From NCBI GenBank assembly GCA_018268465.1, contig JAFDWN010000018.1:58086-122085 (forward strand): 64,000 bases of DNA, written 5' to 3'. Within the stretch, counting starts at the first letter, position 1. The number at the start of each line of letters is the position of its first letter. The notes under the pieces were generated by a model. The model ran no database searches and was not told where the DNA came from. It saw only the letters and a list, made by a program, of their open reading frames with translations. A program made the translations under genes and the position numbers. Origin of the DNA: Actinomycetota bacterium. Lineage in GTDB: Bacteria; Actinomycetota; Actinomycetes; Mycobacteriales; Mycobacteriaceae. This document shows, piece by piece, positions 37,262 to 46,299 of this stretch.

Positions 37262-40200
37262 CTAGCGCTCTGGTGGCCCCCAAAGCTTTGTGGCATCCAG
37301 ACAACCCTCGCATATGATGCTGTTGCCACCGCGACCTCTGCTGATGGCCCACCTGACGATCGTTGCCTTGTTGGCGGCGCGAAACGCTTCAAGCTCCTGT
37401 TCGGCGTGCATTCCTGATCCTGGAGTGCTAGCGTTGAGTGGTTTGTATCCGAGTTCATTTGCCATCTGCGGCTGCTCAGGTCTCCATCCGGCGCCTTCAT
37501 TTACCGCCGCCACTTTTATCACCTTCCCGTCGGGCATCCGAACTTCTGCCGTCACAACCGTTTGCCCGCCTCTATACTGGTCTACCCCATGAATCTTTCC
37601 GGCGTCTCCTTTCACAGACGTGGCCGGCTTTGCGGGTGGCGCGGGCGGTTTTGTGGGATCGTTCTTCGGGTCCGTGCGATTGTTCTTGTCCTTACCGCGT
37701 TGCTCACTTTGGTTCCCCGACTTCCAGTCGCCGCCATTTCCACTCCCCGTCGACGCCAACACGGGCGCGACCAATGACGTGGCCCCTCCCGCGGCTCCAA
37801 GTGGCACACTCTGCGGTGCAGTTGATACGGCTGGTAGACGTATCGGTGTCGGGGCTACGCCGCCGGACGGCCCTCCAGCAAGAGCCGGAACGCGGCCGAG
37901 ATTCGGCACCGGCAAGGGGGGCCCCCCTCCGGGCTTGATCTTGATGCTTTTTGCGCCCAGAGCGGTCGCGAGCACCTCGACTGGAAGGGCCCCCAATTTC
38001 TGAGAGGCCTGTTCATCCGTGAGCTCTTTACCGGTGCTTGCGTCCTTTCCGCTGACCAGTTCCGAGACCGTGGTTGTGGTGCTGCGCACGCCCATAGCCG
38101 TTCCTGCCACCACAAGGCCTGTCGCCAGAGTGCCCTCGCTTACTCCGAGAGCTCCAGCAACAAGTGGGAGTGCCGGCGCTGCGGCACCAGCGGTCAACGC
38201 TACGACACCGACTGTCAAGACGGCGACCCCCGCGCCGATGGCGACATGTTTCCAGTTCACCTTCCATTTGCCATTCGGATCGACCGCACCGGTCGGTGAA
38301 TTTCCGACGTACACATAAACGTTGATGTCGTCTCGCATGCCTCCCGGATCACAGGCACTCCACCGTCCGAGCCACGGCGCGTAAAGCCTCGCCCCGTGGT
38401 AATACAACCCACTTTCCTCGTCCCGCTCCTTCCCCGTATACCGGTACCGCTTCGCCGTCTCCGTCTGGCTGCGCGTCGCCTGATAGGTAGTACTGCCATA
38501 GGGCGCATATTCCTCGTAGGCTATGATCTGCCCCTGCTCATCCAGCTCCAGACTGGCCGAGCCGAGATGATTGCCGAACTGATGGCGCATCAGTTGCCGA
38601 GGCGCCTGGTCGTCGCCCGCCGCGTCGAACGTACGCGTCTCCACCAGCGCAATACGCTGCTTGTCGTCCATCATGTGCAGCGTCTCGCGTTCCAGCGTGG
38701 CCGTGTTGGCGCCGATGGCGCCGCCGTGCTTGCGGAAGATCTCGAAGCCGCCGACGTAGATGCGTTCTTCGGTGAGGCCCGGCACCTTCTCCCACACCTT
38801 GCGCACGCGTTGCCCTGCGAAGTCGTAGACGTAGTAAGCCGCCCCTCCGCCGCCCAAGTCGGCCTGGCGCAACTGGTCCTTGTAGTCCCAGTGCATGTTC
38901 GGCCCGGGCAATCCACCGCCCAGGTGCGGCATGCGCACCATGTTTCCGTGGGCGTCGTGCTGGACGGGCTCGACCTGCGGCGGGTTGGGGCCGTTCGGGC
39001 TGAGCGTGGTACGGGTGAGGCGGTTGCTGGTCTTGAGTGGCGCGCCGCCACTGCCGTCCTCGATCAGGCTGGTTTCGAGGTAGTCGTAGGCGCGCGTCCA
39101 ACCTGCATGAGCCGGGTCGCTGCCGCGGTGCTGCATCTTCAGGAAGTTGCCGACGGCGTCATATACGTAGCGCTGGAGGTACGTGCCCATCGCATTGCCG
39201 TTGCCAGGATGGTCGAGCCGGGTGTGGAAGGCATTGACGGCGTCGGGCGATGTCGGCGGGTTGACCGTGCCATTGGTCTGTCCCAGATGTTCGCGGCCGC
39301 TGGCCTGGATGAGACGGTAGAGCGCGTCGTAGGTGTAGTCGTTGCTCGGGTCGACGCGCTTGTTCCTGAAGTAGATTGTCTGCTGAGCGTCGTCCTGGAT
39401 GTGGGTGATGTTGCCGACCGGGTCGTAGGTGTAGCGCAGGTTCTGCACCTGTTGGCCGGGCCAGCCGACGACGGCGGGCCGTGGGTCGTCGCCCGGGAAA
39501 GCACTCGCATTGCGATGAGTGATGAGCTGCGTGAGCCGGAAGGTAAGCGGGTCGTAGCTGTAGAACGTGCTGACTCCGTTCTTATAGTCTATGTGCTGGC
39601 GTTGCCCCTTGGCGTCGTAGTCGATGTTGGCGACGCCCACCGGTGACGGGGCCACGTTGTTGAGGTCCAGCAACGCGTCGGGCTCGGCGGCGCGTTCCAG
39701 CCAGACGTCCAACCGCTCCAGCAGGTTGGCCTCGTTGAAGACCGGCTGAATGACGTTGATCTTGTTGGGGTGCGGGACGCGCGTCAGGCTGCTGTGCGGT
39801 GCGATGGACTGGATGGGGCGGTTTAGCGCGTCGTAGCGCGTGCAGCCCTCGAATTTTTCAGCGTCGAGTTGGGGGTTTAGCAGCCAGTCCGGGATGGCGG
39901 CGTAGTCGCTGACTAGTTGCCGCGTGCTGCGCAGCAGGTTGCCCTTGAAATCGTAGGCGTCGGTAGGGTTGCCCCCGGCATCGAGCCGAGCGTTGGTGGC
40001 GATTCCCGCGGAATCGGAGTGCCGGAGGATGCGCGTGCGCAGGTTGAGGCGCTGCGCCTCTCTTTCCTGTGCCGGCGTGGCGTTGAGGGGTGGCTCGCCA
40101 TACTCGATCTTGTCGACCAGGATGTCGCGATTAAGCGTGCGCGGGTCGGAATTGGGTTTGAGCGGATCGGCATCGCTGACGGTTCCTCTCACCGTCTGTT

Positions 40201-43200
40201 CGACCGGACGGCGCAACGCGTCGTAATTCGTCGTGAAAGTATGGCCGCGGCTGTCCCAGGCTCGGATGGGCTTGCCTGCCACGTCGTTGACCATCCAGCG
40301 CGCGCCAGCCTCCATGCTGTGCTGGTGGATCCGGTTGCCGAGCAGGTCGTAGCTGTAGCGCATGACGATGCGGCCAAGCGGGTCGCCGGCCTGCTGGATG
40401 GCGTCGCGCACGGCGCGCTGGTTGCCTTCGATGTCCAGTTCGACCCGCGTCGCGACACTGTCCTCCGTGCCGTCGAGATCGTGATTGGCACAGACGACGC
40501 GGTTACGGGCGACCGTAAGGAAGGGGCGACCCAAGGCGTCCAAATGGGCGGTGGTGGGCGTGTCGGCGTGCGCTGCGGCACGTTCGGCGGCGTTGCGCTC
40601 GTCGGTGCCCAGTGCGTTGCCGATGCGCTGGGCATGCCAGGTCTGCCAGGTCGCGGGCTGTGTCTTGAAGTACTTCTCGACGTAGCCGCCGACGTCGGGG
40701 TCGGTGCGCGGGTCGCCGGTCTCGCGCGGTGGTGGATCGCCGTGTTTCGGAACCGGCCCCGCGCAGGTGTCGTTGACGTCATAGGTCGCCTGCTGCCAGG
40801 TATCGAACACCACCTTTTCGTAGGTGTGGTTCGGGTGCAGCGTGGCGATGACACGCTCGGCCGGGTCGTAGAACAGCACCGGGCTGACACCGATGCGCAT
40901 ATCTAGGTCAAAGCAGTGGGTGTCGGTGAAGAACGGTTCGTATTGGCGGACTGGCTTGCCCTTGTTGTTGAATACAGTCCAGCCGCTGCCCACCCAACGC
41001 GGACTCACGTCATTCGGTGTCATCAGGGGCTGGCCGTCGGCGCCGGCGATGATCTTGCCGCCGGCGTCGCGCTGCGGCACCGGCCCGGGCTCGGCCTGGA
41101 TTTTTTTCTGGGTCTCGCGGCCGAAGCCGTCGGAGTAGCTGAAGCTGAGCTGGATTTTCAAACCCTGCGGCGGCAGCGGGGCGTTGAGGTGGGTTTCGCG
41201 GGCGACCGTGGCAGCGCAGGCGGGTTGCCACTGCTCTGGGGAATTCGGATTCGCCTGCTGCGTGCGCTGGAAGCGGTCGAGGTCGTAGACGATGCGCGTG
41301 GTGGCGCCAGTGAGCAGCGCTGCCGCCACTCCATGCGGATCGGTCGCGTCAAAGAGACCGTCCAGCTGGGATTGCGTGAGGTCGGTGACGAAGCCGGTGA
41401 GCGAGTCACCTTCCGCTGGCGCGGGCAGCGGCTTGCCCATCACAGCGGTGCCGACCACCATGCCCAGAGTGTCGAATGCGACTTCGGTCCTGTTGCGGTT
41501 GGCGTCGCTGACCAGGCGCGGCTGCAGCACGCGGTAGTCATTGGTGTCAACGGTGACGCGGTTATTGAGCGCGTCGCGGGTTTCGACCATCAATAGTTCA
41601 TATGCGTCGAAGTCGACGAAGCCGTTCTGGCCGAAGGGGTCGCGGTAGCGGCGAGGCAAGTAGAAGTGTTCTCGGGCGTGCGCCGATTCGACGGCCGCAT
41701 TGTCGGCGGGGTTCGGGCTGACGAACGTTTGACCGGAGGGAATCCACCAGTGATCGTCGGCGTCGCTCGCGGGGAATCGACCGTCGGCCTTGAGCGTCTG
41801 GCTCTGTAAGTACCCACCTCGGTTGCCGGTTTGGCCGCCGAGCACGGCAGTCGGATCGGGCAGCAGCGGCTCGGCGGTCTGGCCCTGGCGTGGACGCTGG
41901 AAGACCTGGCCCAGTAGACCTGGGGTGAATGCGAGTTTGTAGTTCTCCCCGGGCAGGGCTAGCGGTTGCATTTCCCCGAGCGGCAGGAGGCTGGTCAAGT
42001 CGTCGCGGCGGTAGAGCGTGCGCAGCAACTCGATGGGGCGACGGCGCTGGTTGCCGGAGGCGGTGGCCTCGTGTAGGACTTCCGGGGTGGTGAACTTGTG
42101 GCGTAGTCGCCCGGGCTTTGCAGGGTCGGGTGCGACAAAGTCCGAGGCCTGGTAGCGGCCGGCTGGTCCGGTGGTCGGGTAGCCGGTCAATTCGAAAGTG
42201 ATCGCCTCGCACGGGAGCGGATTGCGGTGCGTGTCGGGCGATTCGTTGGCGTTGGTGACCCGGTTTTCGGTGTAGGTGAGCAGCCCCGTGGTCTGCCGGT
42301 CACGATCCCATTGCTCCGACAATTGCGAGGAGCGACGGCCGTAGCCGACGGCGGCTTGTTTGAGCACGTTGCCGTAGTCGTCGACTTCCAGTGTCAGCGC
42401 ATGCTGGATGCGCGGATCGGTAGGGTTGCGCTCGTACTGGTAGCTAATTGCCTCGCGCGCATGGGTGATGAACACTCCGTGGCGGTTCTCACCTCTTGGT
42501 TGGAGCGGGCGGATGGTGAAGTTCTGTTCGGAAACGGTGTAGGGCCTGGCGGCGCGCTCGTTCTGCTCCTGCGTGGCGCCGGGATGGTTGGCGTCATCGG
42601 CATAGACCTCTTGGCGCAACATCGAGCCCTTGAGGGCACGGCAGGCTTCACGTTCTTCGTCGGGCGTGAGCCCTTCGGGAAGCTCGGTGTCCGGCAATAG
42701 CCGGTCTCGTGCTTGCGCGTCGGTGAGGCCGGGTTCACGGAAGTACTCGCCCTGGTCTGTGGCGTTGAGCAGGCCGGCGAAGTAGTCGGAGACATGTTGG
42801 CGACCCAGGTACACGCCGGTGTGGAACCAGCTCTTAGTGTGGATCGGCGGAACGTGGGAGGCGAAGTCGATGTTGTCGGCCGGCGCTGCTCCGTCGCCGA
42901 GTGCGGCGAACTCCTCTGTATCCCATTGCTCGACCATGCCGAAGCCGCGGAACTCGCGCTCTTCGCCGTCGAAGTAGCCGTGGTGGTAGGCGTAGCGGGT
43001 GACGAAGCGGTTGCGGCTGATGTGGTCGCAGGTTTCGACGCGCTCGACGACGTGTACTGGGAACGGCAGCCGCGTAATCCACGGTTTCCCAACCTGTTTG
43101 TCCTGCAGGTAGAACTTTGTCGATGGAGCGTAATCGACGCGGGTTTCGGCACCGAGGTTGTTGGTGGTCTTGACCAGCAGATGGGGCTTGGATCCGCCCA

Positions 43201-45562
43201 TCAGATTGACGTAGCGCATCGGCCGCTGCGCGTCGCCGGGCATGGACGAAGACCAGGCCAGGCAGGCGGTGCCGTTGCCGAGCAGGTCGGTGGGCACGAT
43301 GTTCACGAGGTCGTCGACGCGCGGGAACACGTTGAGCACCTGCGGCTTGCTCCACTCATTGCCCGACTGGTTGAAGTGCAGGCGCACGCCATCGCGGTGC
43401 AGATAGATAATGTCGGTAGTGCCGCTGCCGTCGATGTCAGCCAGGCGAATTCGCTTGTGGTCGAAATGGTCTGGATTATCGAACCATGGTGAGCCGTCCA
43501 TTGTGACCTTAGCGCCGAAGCGGCCATAGCCGAGGTTGGGCCAGTAACAGACTTCACCGTTGCGAATGCGAACGATATCGGTCAGGCCATCGCCGGAGAG
43601 GTCGGCCAGATAGATGGATTGAGTGCCGTCGGCGAATACGATCCGTGGACCGTTCTCCTCGTCGAGCATCTGGGTGATTTGGCGGGCCGGGCCGAAGCCC
43701 TCTTCGGCGAGCGAGGCATGCCAGACGAAGGCGTCGTTCTCGCTGATCAGCACGTCCGCATGGCCGTCACCGTCGAGGTCGACGAACTTGAGGCTGGGGT
43801 CGCGAAAGTCGCGATTCAGCCGCGAGGTGAAGGGCCGGAAAGACTGCCAGCCCTCGTCCCCGTCGTGTTCGTACAGGCCGGCTATGGGGCCTTCCATAAC
43901 GACGACGTCAGGCTGTCCGTCGCCGGCCAGGTCCATGAATTCGGCGCCCGCATTGAGAGCCACGTTGGGCTTGAGAGCAACAGTTTCCAGCGGGGCGAAC
44001 CGGGCCTTGACAGCTTCGCTGCCGGCGGTCTGCGTCTGCGGAATCGGGCTCCAGTTGCGCTTGTAGAACCAAGTGCCGGCCTGCTCGGTGAGGATTCCGG
44101 GGATACCTTCGCCGTGCAGATCGGTCCAGCGGTATACGCTGCCTTCTAGGCCGATGGGCATGTTCTCCAGGCTCTCCGGGTCAACCTCTTCGATCGCCCC
44201 CTGCACCGTGGGCACGGTGTAGGTGAACTCCACTGGCGGCAGGCTCCGGCGTGTGGTCGAACCGCCGTCCTGCTTCCACCCCGTTTGCACCACCTGCTTC
44301 AGGAAGCTATAGACGGGCCGGGTGGCAATACTGGGGTCGATTTCGTCGTCGTAGGTGAAATCGGTGCTGCGAACCACCCCCCGGTAGCCGGGTTGGGCTG
44401 CCCGACCCGGGACCGCAGGCGTGTCGGGGATGTGGTGCAGCATCAGCACCCGCTCACAGCGGCGGCAGGTGCGGACTTCGAAACCCGAGCGGTAGCTGGA
44501 AAAGGCATCTGGCCGGTAGAACCAGAGCTTCTCCGGCTGGCCCGTCGGATCTCCCTCGTCCAACTCGCCGTAATCAAATCGCACTTCGAACAACCAGTCG
44601 GTGTCGGTATCCGACGGCGGGTTTGGCAGGCCGTTCAGGTCCCGAGGGCGCCGACCCTGAGCATCGAGCAGCGGCTTCTTGTTCCCGTACAGCACACGGT
44701 GCAGGTAGCGCTGCACGTTGCGGCGCGAATCAGAGGCGCCGCCCCGGTTGCGCTGGTGGACCTGAATCAAAGGATCGGCTTGCCCCGGCCGTAGCTGGTA
44801 GTCGCCGTCCTCCTCCTTGTAGAGATAGCGAATGCCGTTGCCCTTGTCGTCGCGTGATTCGCAGATCAACCAGGAAAAGATGCGGCTTGCGTCGAGCGGG
44901 TCGGCGATACGCGAATTCTCGTCGTGGCCATAAAGGGTGAGGATGTTGTCCTTGGAGATCGACCGCCAATGGACGTCTCCGGGCGTGCCGATCTTGCTCC
45001 AGCGCTCGATGCGGGCGAAGAGCCCTTCGATTCGTGGCCGATAGCGCCTCACGCGGTAACCGTCGAGTTCGTCTTCGTACACGACGAGACGGCCAGATGG
45101 ATCCCGCACCCAGAACCCGTCCGCGTCACACTCAAAACCCTGGCGGCCAGCGACCCAGGTGCCGTCCGGGTCTTGCCGATAGATTGGCACCAGATCTTCG
45201 GCACCCGAGAGGACGAAGACATCGGAATCGACTGGGTCGAGATACTGCGGCAGGCCTTTGTCGGTCTTGCGGGTGATTGACGGCAGCGACAGGTTCCAGC
45301 CGAAGCCGAAGGGTCCGTTGCCGGCGCCGGAGTCGTAGGACAGAGCGAGCTGCGGTCCGAAACCCGAGCGGCCCGGGCTGGTTGCGATGGGCACCGACAT
45401 CGACCCGGTACCAGTGACCGGGTTTGCGGCGAACTTCTCGCCGATGCCGCGGATGGCGCCGCCGCCCTTGGGCAACTGAATCGCTGGGGCGGCAACGGCT
45501 CCTGAAGGTGTTGCCTGGCCCTGGTCATCACCCGAGGAGCGCTGTGCGTCGCCGGGTCTCAT
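37262..45562 (-). CDS. Tc toxin TcB-TcC fusion with C-terminal deaminase-like toxin
   Basis: A 2766-residue cocoon protein. Residues about 30-330 are an SpvB domain (GTGSMSVPIATSPGRSGFGP, GNGPFGFGWNLSLPSI). About 550-1000 are the TcdB middle regions with FG-GAP-like repeats (VDLDGDGHADVLI, ADIDGSGTTDIIYL). RHS repeats follow to the TccC core, ending YTGKERDEESGLYYHGARLY and YVYVGNSPTGAVDPNGK at about 2432, where such proteins self-cleave. The last 334 residues hold a hydrophobic segment, a Pro/Lys-rich linker and a deaminase-like domain: His2719 and Glu2721 in GMHAEQELEAF, Cys2751 and Cys2754 in SIICEGCLDA. TcB and TcC are usually separate or fused; here they are one gene. The start has GGAGG 6 bases upstream and overlaps a small ORF. 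Confidence 0.92.
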   Translation of the reverse strand: MRPGDAQRSSGDDQGQATPSGAVAAPAIQLPKGGGAIRGIGEKFAANPVTGTGSMSVPIATSPGRSGFGPQLALSYDSGAGNGPFGFGWNLSLPSITRKTDKGLPQYLDPVDSDVFVLSGAEDLVPIYRQDPDGTWVAGRQGFECDADGFWVRDPSGRLVVYEDELDGYRVRRYRPRIEGLFARIERWSKIGTPGDVHWRSISKDNILTLYGHDENSRIADPLDASRIFSWLICESRDDKGNGIRYLYKEEDGDYQLRPGQADPLIQVHQRNRGGASDSRRNVQRYLHRVLYGNKKPLLDAQGRRPRDLNGLPNPPSDTDTDWLFEVRFDYGELDEGDPTGQPEKLWFYRPDAFSSYRSGFEVRTCRRCERVLMLHHIPDTPAVPGRAAQPGYRGVVRSTDFTYDDEIDPSIATRPVYSFLKQVVQTGWKQDGGSTTRRSLPPVEFTYTVPTVQGAIEEVDPESLENMPIGLEGSVYRWTDLHGEGIPGILTEQAGTWFYKRNWSPIPQTQTAGSEAVKARFAPLETVALKPNVALNAGAEFMDLAGDGQPDVVVMEGPIAGLYEHDGDEGWQSFRPFTSRLNRDFRDPSLKFVDLDGDGHADVLISENDAFVWHASLAEEGFGPARQITQMLDEENGPRIVFADGTQSIYLADLSGDGLTDIVRIRNGEVCYWPNLGYGRFGAKVTMDGSPWFDNPDHFDHKRIRLADIDGSGTTDIIYLHRDGVRLHFNQSGNEWSKPQVLNVFPRVDDLVNIVPTDLLGNGTACLAWSSSMPGDAQRPMRYVNLMGGSKPHLLVKTTNNLGAETRVDYAPSTKFYLQDKQVGKPWITRLPFPVHVVERVETCDHISRNRFVTRYAYHHGYFDGEEREFRGFGMVEQWDTEEFAALGDGAAPADNIDFASHVPPIHTKSWFHTGVYLGRQHVSDYFAGLLNATDQGEYFREPGLTDAQARDRLLPDTELPEGLTPDEEREACRALKGSMLRQEVYADDANHPGATQEQNERAARPYTVSEQNFTIRPLQPRGENRHGVFITHAREAISYQYERNPTDPRIQHALTLEVDDYGNVLKQAAVGYGRRSSQLSEQWDRDRQTTGLLTYTENRVTNANESPDTHRNPLPCEAITFELTGYPTTGPAGRYQASDFVAPDPAKPGRLRHKFTTPEVLHEATASGNQRRRPIELLRTLYRRDDLTSLLPLGEMQPLALPGENYKLAFTPGLLGQVFQRPRQGQTAEPLLPDPTAVLGGQTGNRGGYLQSQTLKADGRFPASDADDHWWIPSGQTFVSPNPADNAAVESAHAREHFYLPRRYRDPFGQNGFVDFDAYELLMVETRDALNNRVTVDTNDYRVLQPRLVSDANRNRTEVAFDTLGMVVGTAVMGKPLPAPAEGDSLTGFVTDLTQSQLDGLFDATDPHGVAAALLTGATTRIVYDLDRFQRTQQANPNSPEQWQPACAATVARETHLNAPLPPQGLKIQLSFSYSDGFGRETQKKIQAEPGPVPQRDAGGKIIAGADGQPLMTPNDVSPRWVGSGWTVFNNKGKPVRQYEPFFTDTHCFDLDMRIGVSPVLFYDPAERVIATLHPNHTYEKVVFDTWQQATYDVNDTCAGPVPKHGDPPPRETGDPRTDPDVGGYVEKYFKTQPATWQTWHAQRIGNALGTDERNAAERAAAHADTPTTAHLDALGRPFLTVARNRVVCANHDLDGTEDSVATRVELDIEGNQRAVRDAIQQAGDPLGRIVMRYSYDLLGNRIHQHSMEAGARWMVNDVAGKPIRAWDSRGHTFTTNYDALRRPVEQTVRGTVSDADPLKPNSDPRTLNRDILVDKIEYGEPPLNATPAQEREAQRLNLRTRILRHSDSAGIATNARLDAGGNPTDAYDFKGNLLRSTRQLVSDYAAIPDWLLNPQLDAEKFEGCTRYDALNRPIQSIAPHSSLTRVPHPNKINVIQPVFNEANLLERLDVWLERAAEPDALLDLNNVAPSPVGVANIDYDAKGQRQHIDYKNGVSTFYSYDPLTFRLTQLITHRNASAFPGDDPRPAVVGWPGQQVQNLRYTYDPVGNITHIQDDAQQTIYFRNKRVDPSNDYTYDALYRLIQASGREHLGQTNGTVNPPTSPDAVNAFHTRLDHPGNGNAMGTYLQRYVYDAVGNFLKMQHRGSDPAHAGWTRAYDYLETSLIEDGSGGAPLKTSNRLTRTTLSPNGPNPPQVEPVQHDAHGNMVRMPHLGGGLPGPNMHWDYKDQLRQADLGGGGAAYYVYDFAGQRVRKVWEKVPGLTEERIYVGGFEIFRKHGGAIGANTATLERETLHMMDDKQRIALVETRTFDAAGDDQAPRQLMRHQFGNHLGSASLELDEQGQIIAYEEYAPYGSTTYQATRSQTETAKRYRYTGKERDEESGLYYHGARLYAPWLGRWSACDPGGMRDDINVYVYVGNSPTGAVDPNGKWKVNWKHVAIGAGVAVLTVGVVALTAGAAAPALPLVAGALGVSEGTLATGLVVAGTAMGVRSTTTTVSELVSGKDASTGKELTDEQASQKLGALPVEVLATALGAKSIKIKPGGGPPLPVPNLGRVPALAGGPSGGVAPTPIRLPAVSTAPQSVPLGAAGGATSLVAPVLASTGSGNGGDWKSGNQSEQRGKDKNNRTDPKNDPTKPPAPPAKPATSVKGDAGKIHGVDQYRGGQTVVTAEVRMPDGKVIKVAAVNEGAGWRPEQPQMANELGYKPLNASTPGSGMHAEQELEAFRAANKATIVRWAISRGRGGNSIICEGCLDATKLWGPPER

Positions 45563-45780
45563 CGGGTGCCTCCGCAGACAACACAGATGATGGTCCTTGT
45601 GCCGTCCCGGGAGTCCCTATTCCGGCAGGAGGAGCGCATCATCTGTCTACCTACTTCATTCTTGAAATAGCCATCCTGCGGCGGCCCATATCCGCGACAA
45701 TCCATAGATTTTTCGAGCGTGTTCGACGAAAATTTGGCGCTGCCGCTTTCATTCGCCGTGGGCCGGTTAGGCGCGTTCAT
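45559..45780 (-). CDS. Small Cys-containing protein coupled to TcB-TcC
   Basis: A 73-residue frame starting MNAPNRPTANESGSAKFSSN and ending IICVVCGGTR. Its TGA overlaps the TcB-TcC ATG (ATGA), and the toxin's ribosome site lies within its last codons, which argues for genuine translational coupling. Four cysteines, two in a CVVC pair, could bind metal. A TTG at 45816 would add 12 residues. I recognise no family; it could be a chaperone, immunity factor or a leader frame. Confidence 0.45.
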   Translation of the reverse strand: MNAPNRPTANESGSAKFSSNTLEKSMDCRGYGPPQDGYFKNEVGRQMMRSSCRNRDSRDGTRTIICVVCGGTR

Positions 45781-45982
45781 GTTCGGACTACCATCCGAAT
45801 CCCCGCGAATCCCCAATCCGCCTCTTTACCTCGCAGCCCGCTGGAGCCGATTCCTCGGATTGCGTCGCTGTCCTTCGGAATCTTGATGGCGAGCAGCACC
45901 CAGTCGGCCGAGTGCGTTTCGTTCCAACGAAGCCTGGGCTCTTCTGATCTTTGGGCTTTATGGACACGCTCCTCCGTTGTAG

Positions 45983-46294
45983 TCAGCCACGGAGGGGCCT
46001 GGTCTCGCGCTGCATCAACACGCGCGTGCGCAGGATGTGTGGCCGGATGGGTGGGTGGGCCGTCGCCATGTCGACGAGATCCACTTTCGTCTCCACCATC
46101 GCGGCCAGCTCCTCCTTGATGACCCGCAGGCGCGACGGCGTGATCCCCTCGACCGCGATGTCGAGATCTGAGTGGTCATCCGGTGCTATGCCACGGGCCA
46201 ACGACCCGAACAACCACACTCGGCGTGCTCCGCGCGTGTAGAGCAGGTTCGCAGCCTTCCGCGCGGGCTCGAGGTGCTGGTCTGAAATCAGCAT
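45983..46294 (-). CDS. MNT-type minimal nucleotidyltransferase
   Basis: A 103-residue single-domain nucleotidyltransferase. VWLFGSLARGIAPDDHSDLDIAVEG gives the GS and DxD metal-binding signature; VDLVDMATAHP supplies the third Asp. MNT proteins often AMPylate HEPN toxins as antitoxins, but no HEPN gene is visible here. The ATG lies 5 bases after the TcA stop with GGAGG upstream, so it is translated with the toxin. Its target could be the toxin, a cell component, or nothing related. Confidence 0.82.
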   Translation of the reverse strand: MLISDQHLEPARKAANLLYTRGARRVWLFGSLARGIAPDDHSDLDIAVEGITPSRLRVIKEELAAMVETKVDLVDMATAHPPIRPHILRTRVLMQRETRPLRG

Positions 46295-46299
46295 GGCAG

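Noticed and set aside
38396-45280. Plus-strand frames of 100-400 codons inside the TcB-TcC region
   Set aside because: They lie opposite clear SpvB/RHS coding sequence and have no recognisable domains.
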